Assembly: GCA_002631715.1 (NCBI GenBank)
Contig: MRSX01000012.1
Coordinates: 1 to 35,276 of the forward strand
From: Candidatus Porisulfidus sp. TsSOB
GTDB taxonomy: Bacteria > Pseudomonadota > Gammaproteobacteria > Poriferisulfidales > Poriferisulfidaceae
Reading direction: 5' to 3'
Length of the DNA: 35,276 nt
The translations under genes and the position numbers were made by a program. A model generated the notes under the pieces. It did no database searches and was not told the origin of the DNA. It saw only the letters and a program-made list of their open reading frames with translations. How positions within the stretch are numbered: position 1 is the first letter of the stretch; every line of letters begins with the position of its first letter. This document shows, piece after piece, positions 1-5,885 of the stretch.

Positions 1-800
1 TCGGGATCATCGGAGCCTTCTACATAGGCACGGAAATATCCCGGAAAGAGGATCTCCCGCCCCGACGCGCGGAAAAGCGCCTCATCCGCCGCGTCCTTTT
101 CCCGCTGGCCAGTGGCGCCGATCATCACCGTCGTTGTGCGCAGTCGGGCGTTTGCCATCTGCGTCGCCACCGTCCGCTTCCAGATCATGTCGTAAAGCGT
201 CGCCTCATCGCCCGCAAGCGGCAGTGTTTCCACAGGACGCATCGCGTTGCCCGCCGGCCGGATCGCCTCATGCGCCTCCTGCGCTCCCTTTGACTTCGTC
301 CTGTATCGCCGCGGTTCCTCAGTCAGATACCGTTCACCGTAGCGCTCCTGCACTCGCCGCCGCGCCGCGTTCACGGCCTCGTCGCTCAGATGCACCGAAT
401 CGGTGCGCATATATGTAATGTGTCCGTTTTCGTATAGCGACTGCGCCACCCGCATCGTCTTCCTGGCCCCCCACCCCCGCTTGCGGTTGGCCTCCTGCTG
501 AATAGTACTCGTCGTGAACGGCGGCGCCGGCGAACGCGACTGTTCCGAGCTCTTGGTCGAATGTACAACCCAACTGCCGTCCTGCAGGCGCTGCTGCAGC
601 GCCCTCGCCTGCTCCTCGTCCAGCAGCAGAACGTCCCCGCTGCCTTCGCTTGGGTGCGTCTTGACCCGCTTGCCCGCCGCGATCTTTCCCGTCGATTCAT
701 CGAAATCCCGCCCGGTGGCCACCCGTGTCCCGTTCACCGAAACCAGCGTGGCCTCAAAACGGTGCGCCGCACTGTCCGGGCGCTTGTTGAGTTGCGCCTT
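1..800 (-). pseudogene. topA: DNA topoisomerase I, 5'-truncated fragment (3' end beyond window)
   Basis: The minus strand is open from about 836 to the window edge and encodes the central part of a type IA topoisomerase, which relaxes negatively supercoiled DNA through a covalent 5'-phosphotyrosine. The catalytic motif ITYMRTDS is present, with the Tyr codon at 411-413, preceded by [17 protein letters not shown] and followed by [13 protein letters not shown] and [11 protein letters not shown] near position 1. This wording resembles cyanobacterial and planctomycete-type TopA more than the E. coli enzyme (from memory of the families). Family-like sequence begins at about position 800 ([10 protein letters not shown]...). 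The N-terminal Toprim domain, roughly 180 residues, is missing: the frame hits a stop at 837-839 and the DNA upstream codes for something else. I see no start codon with a ribosome site. It is either a decayed or rearranged fragment or the product of an assembly join. The C-terminal part lies outside the window and cannot be judged. Confidence 0.85.
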
Positions 801-811
801 CCGGCGGGGCG

Positions 812-832
812 CCCGCCGTTCTTGGCGGCGGG
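812..832 (-). terminator. GC-rich hairpin after the small membrane gene, lacking a U-tract
   Basis: CCCGCCG and CGGCGGG form a perfect 7-bp stem around a 7-base loop, 30 bases past the stop of the gene at 862-1086. The position is right for an intrinsic terminator of the redox cassette. However, the run of T expected on the minus strand just after the stem is absent, and the topA-like sequence starts within about 12 bases instead. I infer that the stem is the remains of a terminator whose U-tract was lost at the junction. Confidence 0.4.
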
Positions 833-861
833 CTTGTCAGAAAAATTGCAGTGAAGCGGGG

Positions 862-1086
862 TCAGTTCGAATCCGATTCGCCGAACCAGACCCACGGGCT
901 TTCCTTGGCTACGGCGAAGAAGATCGCGACTCCGACCACGATGATAGTCAAAAGCGCAATTGCCGCACCGAGGCTCCACAGCGGATCGTGCGGATGGTTC
1001 GTGAAACCGAACCAATTCATCGCCATCACTCCGGCGGCAATCCACACGCCCATGCAAATAATGCCAATTACTTCCTTGAGCCGCAT
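862..1086 (-). CDS. Small two-helix membrane protein of unknown function
   Basis: A 74-residue protein that I do not recognise as a named family. Two hydrophobic segments (about residues 5-27 and 37-60) are separated by a short loop containing FTNHPHDP with two histidines. The tail is polar and acidic (ESDSN). The ATG is preceded by a strong ribosome site (GAGGAG, 7-8 bases upstream), which supports a real gene despite its size. It is the last gene of the cassette with the reductase, GST-like protein and mini-ferredoxin, 39 bases after the reductase stop. An inner-membrane anchor or quinone-side partner for the reductase is possible, but this is inference from position only. Confidence 0.7.
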   Translation of the reverse strand: MRLKEVIGIICMGVWIAAGVMAMNWFGFTNHPHDPLWSLGAAIALLTIIVVGVAIFFAVAKESPWVWFGESDSN

Positions 1087-1125
1087 CGTTTTCTCCTCAG
1101 ATCAGTGAGCCGAAAGCATTTTACA

Positions 1126-2217
1126 TCAAGTGCCCGGGCGCCCGCCAGGCATGGAACTGGCGTCTAGGAACTTGTCGAAGAAGATCTGATCGCCGCTCAT
1201 GCCTTCGGCCTTGAGTACTTCAACAGCGGCGTCGATCATTGGGGGAGGCCCACACAGATAGCCCTGGCAAGCGGCCATATCGAACGTCTTCGGTTCGACA
1301 TAGGCTTCCTTGAGATAGTCGGTCACCAGCCCGCGCGGACCGGCCCAGTCGCTGTCTTCGGGTTCCATGTTCAGAACCTCGACATATTCGAATTTGTAGT
1401 CGGGGTGCCACTGGCGACGGATTGCCCCCATCGCCTCCTCTCCGTACAGGTCCTGCTGGGTCCGTGCGCCAAACAAGAACAACGCGTCGCGCTCCACCTG
1501 GTCAAGTACGGCCTGCTCCAGTACCGCCCTGATCGCACTCATGCCAGATCCTCCGGCAATGCAGATCATGGGCCCGGACTCCGGATGGTAGCGGAACCCC
1601 CCGTACGGCAGCGAAACCTTCAGTTCGGTCCCGGTGCGATCTTCGGCGAACAGCCACTCCGTGAACTCTCCGCCCGGCACCTTTCGAATATAGAACGAGA
1701 TCTCCTCTTCCTGTTCGTTGCTCGGCGCCTTGGCGAATGAATAGGAACGCGGCACGCTCAGGCCGTCGTAACTCAGTTCCGCGTACTGCCCGGCCACCCC
1801 GGCACGTTGCAGATCCGGCACCTGTACAGTCAGTTCGACGATGTCGTGCGTCAACGAAATCATCCGGCTGATCGTGCCCTCGTAGTGGGCGACCGCCGCC
1901 TGGGGTTCTTCGGAGGTCAGTTCGACCTCGACCTCGATGTCGCTGCGCAGTTCGCTCTGGCAGGCGAGCACCCAACCTTCTTTCAGTTCGGCAGGTGTCA
2001 GAACGGTTTCGAAATCGGTCCGGGCCTTGATTTTGCCGGAGGTGATCCGGCAGCGGCAGGTGCTGCAATTCCCCTGTCGGCAGTCGTGCGGCCATGCGAA
2101 GCCCGCTTCCAGCGCAGCCGAAAGCAGGTCTTGACCAGCTTGAACCGTCAGCGGGGACGGGTCATCATTGATTCGGGCCTGACGATCCCGTTTCCCGCCA
2201 AATAAGCCCCACAGCAT
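1126..2217 (-). CDS. 2Fe-2S ferredoxin / FAD / NAD(P)H oxidoreductase (monooxygenase-reductase type)
   Basis: A 363-residue electron-transfer flavoprotein that probably passes electrons from NAD(P)H through FAD to a plant-type 2Fe-2S cluster and on to a partner. The N-terminal ferredoxin domain has cluster ligands C46, C51, C54 and C86 (C-x4-C-x2-C...C). A ferredoxin-reductase domain follows, with the FAD motif RSYS at 157-160. The nucleotide domain has AGGSGMSAI at 221-229 and YLCGPPPMID at 320-329. This architecture matches the reductase subunits of soluble diiron and aromatic oxygenases (MmoC, DmpP). No oxygenase or hydroxylase subunit lies nearby, so the acceptor is unknown. The gene is 62 bases downstream of the GST-like gene on the same strand, and the ribosome site is weak. 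The family assignment is firm and the physiological role is open. Confidence 0.88.
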   Translation of the reverse strand: MLWGLFGGKRDRQARINDDPSPLTVQAGQDLLSAALEAGFAWPHDCRQGNCSTCRCRITSGKIKARTDFETVLTPAELKEGWVLACQSELRSDIEVEVELTSEEPQAAVAHYEGTISRMISLTHDIVELTVQVPDLQRAGVAGQYAELSYDGLSVPRSYSFAKAPSNEQEEEISFYIRKVPGGEFTEWLFAEDRTGTELKVSLPYGGFRYHPESGPMICIAGGSGMSAIRAVLEQAVLDQVERDALFLFGARTQQDLYGEEAMGAIRRQWHPDYKFEYVEVLNMEPEDSDWAGPRGLVTDYLKEAYVEPKTFDMAACQGYLCGPPPMIDAAVEVLKAEGMSGDQIFFDKFLDASSMPGGRPGT

Positions 2218-2279
2218 TGGCCTGTCCGTCCGTCTCCGCAGACTTTGTCAGGCCGAGCGCAAGGCGATGATCGCCCGGA

Positions 2280-2930
2280 TCAGAGAACGTTGATCGCGAC
2301 GTTACGCAACGTGCCGGAATCCATATCCGCCTTGGTCGGCAATACGTCGAACGGAGACAACTTCTCCTTGCTGGTGCTGGGATGCGACTTGACCGCGTCC
2401 CACCAGCTCTTGACCGCACCGCGTGAATCCACCAAGTCCGAAGCCCCGGAATTCACCAGCATGTTGGTGCAGGCGCTCCAGTGGATGTCGGCCAAGGTGA
2501 ACTCTCCGCAGATGAAGCCGCCCTGCTTGGGCGGAGACTGCAGACGCTGCTCCAGAAGATCGTACAGCTTGGTCAGCTGGTCACGGTCGCCGCCGTCGCC
2601 TGCGGCAGGTTGGACGTATTTCATCACGAGATGTGCCCATTGGTACATCTGCGCCCGGAGTACGCCGTTGCGCGGAACCAGTGAGGGACCGAATCCCTTG
2701 TCGTCCAGATAGGACAGGATCGCGACCGTGCCGTACACGACGTTGTCCAGATCCTTGAGCACCGGGGCACTCCCCAGCGGAGACATGGACAGGACGTCTT
2801 CGGGTCCTTGGATTACGTGTGCCTCGATATCGACACCCTTCTCGCCCGCCGTCTGCAAACACTTTGCAGTGTTGATGCAACTCGGGTGGCCGAAGAGGTT
2901 CATGGCATTTGCGAGCTTGTCGCCAATCAT
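2280..2930 (-). CDS. Glutathione S-transferase-like protein
   Basis: A 216-residue protein with the two-domain GST layout. The thioredoxin-like N-terminal half contains GHPSCINTAKC (S17, C18, C24) and SAPVL with the cis-proline at P56. An alpha-helical C-terminal half contains GGFICGEFTLADIHW, the usual GST helix-6 signature. The glutathione gamma-glutamyl binding pair, normally E-S after the cis-Pro strand, reads Y-G here (66-67), so glutathione binding may be altered. The start has AAGGGGG five bases upstream. It lies 34 bases after the mini-ferredoxin gene and before the flavin reductase. The GST fold is clear. Whether it conjugates glutathione, reduces disulfides or only scaffolds the neighbouring redox proteins cannot be told. 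Confidence 0.85.
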   Translation of the reverse strand: MIGDKLANAMNLFGHPSCINTAKCLQTAGEKGVDIEAHVIQGPEDVLSMSPLGSAPVLKDLDNVVYGTVAILSYLDDKGFGPSLVPRNGVLRAQMYQWAHLVMKYVQPAAGDGGDRDQLTKLYDLLEQRLQSPPKQGGFICGEFTLADIHWSACTNMLVNSGASDLVDSRGAVKSWWDAVKSHPSTSKEKLSPFDVLPTKADMDSGTLRNVAINVL

Positions 2931-2964
2931 AATTGCCCCCTTCTCAGGTATTTGAAGTTATTAG

Positions 2965-3144
2965 TTATTCTTGTATTTTCAGGGCTCCAGATGGGCATTG
3001 CGCGACCACGTCCCGCACCTTATCCTCCGGTGCTGCGGTCACATCAATCTTGAACTGTCCATCTTCGACCTTGAAAACTTCAGGTGCGCCTGCCACGCAC
3101 TTTCCGGCGTGGATGCAGACGTTTTCATCCCAGGTTACTTGCAT
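2965..3144 (-). CDS. Mini 4Fe-4S mono-cluster protein (Fer4_19 / YjdI-like), 59 aa
   Basis: A 59-residue protein starting MQVTWDENVCIHAGKC and ending QCPSGALKIQE. The pattern C10-x-H-x-G-x-C16 with a later C50-P-S-G-A-L is the hallmark of the divergent single-cluster ferredoxin family that includes E. coli YjdI. Three cysteines plus a possible histidine could hold one iron-sulfur cluster. The ATG is backed by AGGAG about eight bases upstream. It is the first gene of the four-gene redox cassette and lies 93 bases after the pnp stop. It probably carries electrons for, or delivers them to, the flavoprotein encoded at 1126-2217. The family is fairly certain and the partner is inferred. Confidence 0.85.
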   Translation of the reverse strand: MQVTWDENVCIHAGKCVAGAPEVFKVEDGQFKIDVTAAPEDKVRDVVAQCPSGALKIQE

Positions 3145-3178
3145 TGTTCGATTCTCCTGCCAGTGAGATTTTTATTAT

Positions 3179-3214
3179 CACGGATTGATGCCGGTGACCC
3201 GATCCTCATCCGTG
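3179..3214. repeat. Inverted repeat between pnp and the redox cassette
   Basis: CACGGAT (3179-3185) and ATCCGTG (3208-3214) can pair in a 7-bp stem with a 22-base loop. No T-run follows on either strand, so it is not a standard intrinsic terminator. It may be a 3' processing or stabilising stem for the rpsO-pnp transcript, with the AT-rich bases just past it (3168-3178) serving as a weak promoter for the mini-ferredoxin gene. Both roles are inference. Confidence 0.3.
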
Positions 3215-3237
3215 CCGCTTAATGTTATCACAGGGAA

Positions 3238-5334
3238 TCACTCTCCCGGCTGCGGTTGCTGCACCTCTTTCATGGTGAGTTTGACCCGGCCGAGTTTATC
3301 GACGTCCAGCACCTTGACGTTGACCATCTGTCCTTCGGACAGTTCATCGTCCACGCTCTTGACGCGGTACTCCGCGATCTGCGAGATATGCACCAGGCCG
3401 TCCTTGCCCGGCTTCAGGCCGACGAATGCGCCGAAATCCATGATCCGGACCACCTTGCCGGTGTAGACCTTCCCGATCTCCACCTCGCTGGTCAGCAACT
3501 CGATGCGCTCGCGTGCCTCCTCGGCTGCCGCGCTGTCCGTCGAGGCGATCTTCACCAGGCCGTCGTCGTCGATGTCGATCGTGGTGCCGGTCTCCTCGGT
3601 GAGGGCGCGGATGGTCGCCCCGCCCTTGCCGATCACGTCCCGGATCTTCTCCGGGTTGATGCGCAGGGTCAGGAAGCGCGGCGCGTAGTCCGACATGGTC
3701 TCCCGCGGCGACGCCAAGGCCTTGTCCATCTCGTCGAGGATATGCAGCCGGCCGGCCCGCGCCTGGGACAGGGCCTGTTCCATGATCTCGCGCGTGATGC
3801 CGTCGATCTTGATGTCCATCTGCAGCGCGGTGATGCCCTCGCGGGTGCCCGCCACCTTGAAGTCCATGTCGCCCAAGTGATCCTCGTCGCCCAGAATGTC
3901 GCTAAGCACGGCGAACTCGTCGCCCTCCTTGATCAGGCCCATGGCGATGCCCGCCACCGCGGCCTTGATCGGCACACCCGCGTCCATCAGCGACAGGCTG
4001 CTGCCGCAGACCGTGGCCATGGAGCTCGAGCCGTTCGACTCGGTGATCTCGGATACCACGCGCAGGACGTAGGGAAATTCCTCCGGGTCCGGCATCACGG
4101 CCATCATGCCGCGCTTCGCCAGTTTGCCGTGCCCGATCTCGCGCCGCTTCGGCGCCAGCATCATGCTGACCTCCCCGACCGAGAACGGCGGGAAGTTGTA
4201 GTGCAGCAGGAACGGGTCGCGGTATTCGCCTTCCAAGGCGTCGATGATCTGCGCATCGCGGGTCGTGCCCAGCGTGGTCATCACCATCGCCTGGGTTTCG
4301 CCACGGGTGAACAGGGCACTGCCGTGCGTACGCGGAAACAGCCCGGTGCGGATCGAGATCTGCCGCACGTCGGCGCGCCCGCGCCCGTCGATGCGGGATT
4401 CCCCGGACAGGACGCGCTGGCGAACGATTGATTTTTCCAAGCTCTTGAAGGCGTTCTTGACTTCGCCTTCGTCCTGGTCTTCCTCTTCGGAAGTCAACTC
4501 GTCCGTGGCGCGCGTCCGGATCTCCGCGACCCGGTCCTGGCGTTCCACCTTGTCCGCAATCTGGTACGCCGAAGTCAGGTCTTCCCGGCACAGCGCATCC
4601 ATCTTGGAGGCAATATCCTCGTTGGCTTCCGGTGCGGCCCAGCCCCACTCCGGGGGGTTGACCGCCTGCTGCAGCTTCTCGATGGCGTCGATCGCCACCT
4701 GCATTTGTTCATGGCCGAACAGGACCGCATCCAGCATCACCTGCTCCGGCAGGAGGTCGGCTTGGGATTCGACCATCAGCACCGCACCGCGGGTGCCCGC
4801 GACGACCAGGTCAAGCTGGCTCTTCTCCAGTTGCTGGGCAGTGGGATTGAGGACGTAGCTTCCGTCCACGTAACCCACCCGGGCCCCTGCAATCGGGCCC
4901 TGGAACGGCATCCCCGACACGGCCAAGGCCGCCGAGGCCCCGAGCATGGCCGGAATGTCCGGGTCCAGGTCCTTGTTCAGGCACAGCACGTTGGCGATAA
5001 TCTGGACTTCCTGGTTGTAACCTTTCGGGAACAGGGGGCGAATCGGCCGGTCGATCAAGCGCGAGGTCAGGATCTCCTTCTCGCTGGGACGCCCTTCCCG
5101 CTTGAAAAAGCCCCCGGGAATGCGGCCTGCCGAATAGGTCTTCTCTTGGTAGTTGACGGTCAGCGGGAGGAAGTCCTTGCCGGTGTCTTCGTCCTTGCGG
5201 CCGACGGCGGTGACCAGCACCGCGGTTTCGGCCATGCGCACCAGCACGGCGCCGGAAGCCTGGCGGGCGATTTCGCCCGTCTCTAGGGTGACCTCATGGT
5301 CGCCGTACTGGAAAGTTTGGGTATTGGGGTTCAT
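3238..5334 (-). CDS. pnp: Polynucleotide phosphorylase
   Basis: A 698-residue 3'-to-5' phosphorolytic exoribonuclease that degrades mRNA to nucleoside diphosphates in the RNA degradosome. It has two RNase PH-like domains, the catalytic one containing [23 protein letters not shown] domain follows ([16 protein letters not shown]) and then a C-terminal S1 domain ([18 protein letters not shown]). The length is normal for the family. It follows rpsO, the standard order, and an attenuator-like hairpin lies in the gap. Its own start region has a modest AGGA site. The downstream neighbours are the redox cassette rather than the genes usually seen after pnp. Confidence 0.98.
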   Translation of the reverse strand: MNPNTQTFQYGDHEVTLETGEIARQASGAVLVRMAETAVLVTAVGRKDEDTGKDFLPLTVNYQEKTYSAGRIPGGFFKREGRPSEKEILTSRLIDRPIRPLFPKGYNQEVQIIANVLCLNKDLDPDIPAMLGASAALAVSGMPFQGPIAGARVGYVDGSYVLNPTAQQLEKSQLDLVVAGTRGAVLMVESQADLLPEQVMLDAVLFGHEQMQVAIDAIEKLQQAVNPPEWGWAAPEANEDIASKMDALCREDLTSAYQIADKVERQDRVAEIRTRATDELTSEEEDQDEGEVKNAFKSLEKSIVRQRVLSGESRIDGRGRADVRQISIRTGLFPRTHGSALFTRGETQAMVMTTLGTTRDAQIIDALEGEYRDPFLLHYNFPPFSVGEVSMMLAPKRREIGHGKLAKRGMMAVMPDPEEFPYVLRVVSEITESNGSSSMATVCGSSLSLMDAGVPIKAAVAGIAMGLIKEGDEFAVLSDILGDEDHLGDMDFKVAGTREGITALQMDIKIDGITREIMEQALSQARAGRLHILDEMDKALASPRETMSDYAPRFLTLRINPEKIRDVIGKGGATIRALTEETGTTIDIDDDGLVKIASTDSAAAEEARERIELLTSEVEIGKVYTGKVVRIMDFGAFVGLKPGKDGLVHISQIAEYRVKSVDDELSEGQMVNVKVLDVDKLGRVKLTMKEVQQPQPGE

Positions 5335-5359
5335 AAACTTAGGAAATCCTGTGAAATGT

Positions 5360-5386
5360 AAAAAAACCGCTCCAAATCAGGACCGG
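5360..5386 (-). terminator. Intrinsic terminator/attenuator between rpsO and pnp
   Basis: On the minus strand CCGGTCC and GGAGCGG form a stem with one central G.G mismatch around TGATTT, followed at once by seven T residues (5366-5360). It lies between the rpsO stop and the pnp start. This is where E. coli has the t1 attenuator that ends most rpsO transcripts and lets a fraction read into pnp, so a similar role is likely. Confidence 0.75.
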
Positions 5387-5426
5387 CGGGAAAACTGTGT
5401 CAAAGTGGGAACTCGTGAAAGAGAGA

Positions 5427-5696
5427 TCAGCGGCGCAGTCCGAGGGACTTGATCAGCGCCGCGTAGCGTTCGTGATTCTGGCCGCGCAGGTGCTTGAGCA
5501 ACCCACGGCGAGCGTGAACCATTTTCATCAGACCGTAGCGCGAATGCCGATCCTTGGGATGCGTCTCGAAATGCTTCATGACCTGATTGATCCGGGAGGT
5601 CAACAGCGCGACCTGCACCTCGGGCGAGCCGACATCGTTCGACGCGCGCTGGTATTTTCCGATGATCTCAGACTTTTCTGTCGCAGAAAGTGACAT
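5427..5696 (-). CDS. rpsO: 30S ribosomal protein S15
   Basis: An 89-residue S15, the primary 16S rRNA central-domain binding protein of the small subunit. The sequence MSLSATEKSEIIGKYQRA, then DVGSPEVQVALLTSRIN, HFETHPKDRHSRYGL and a final KSLGLRR is full-length and canonical. It is transcribed with pnp behind it. The leader upstream contains a hairpin with a T-run. E. coli S15 represses its own translation by a leader pseudoknot, but I could not confirm such a fold here. Confidence 0.98.
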   Translation of the reverse strand: MSLSATEKSEIIGKYQRASNDVGSPEVQVALLTSRINQVMKHFETHPKDRHSRYGLMKMVHARRGLLKHLRGQNHERYAALIKSLGLRR

Positions 5697-5725
5697 ATAG
5701 GGGAAAAACTTTCTTTAAAGGAAGC

Positions 5726-5746
5726 AAAAACGGCGCCCACGGCGCC
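5726..5746 (-). terminator. Hairpin with T-run upstream of rpsO
   Basis: Two GGCGCC hexamers (5732-5737 and 5741-5746) pair around a 3-base loop and are followed on the minus strand by GTTTTTGC. It lies 140 bases past the receptor gene stop and about 35 bases before the rpsO start. It could terminate the receptor transcript. If rpsO starts from the TACAAT box at 5764-5769, it would instead be an attenuator in the rpsO leader. Confidence 0.5.
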
Positions 5747-5763
5747 CTCGAATTAGGGCGCGC

Positions 5764-5769
5764 ATTGTA
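5764..5769 (-). promoter_or_regulatory. Candidate -10 box for rpsO
   Basis: The minus strand reads TTACAATG here, a TACAAT -10-like hexamer 68 bases before the rpsO start codon. I could not find a convincing -35 at the right spacing. The rest of the 189-base gap between the receptor and rpsO shows only a second GC-rich stem (GGCGC-GTAT-GCGCC, near 5857-5870) with no T-run. Confidence 0.25.
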
Positions 5770-5885
5770 ACACAGGGACCGCCCCCCGCAGCCACCATCA
5801 AGTCTCTTCTTATCAGTGAAAGCGGCGTTTTGAGCCGTCCGGGACCGGACCGGTGGCGCATACGCGCCGGGTTGCGGATACTCGG

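Noticed and set aside
3256-4431. 391-residue open frame on the plus strand opposite pnp
   Set aside because: It mirrors the high-GC codon pattern of pnp, has low-complexity Arg/His/Asp-rich sequence and no recognisable domain; pnp on the other strand is certain.
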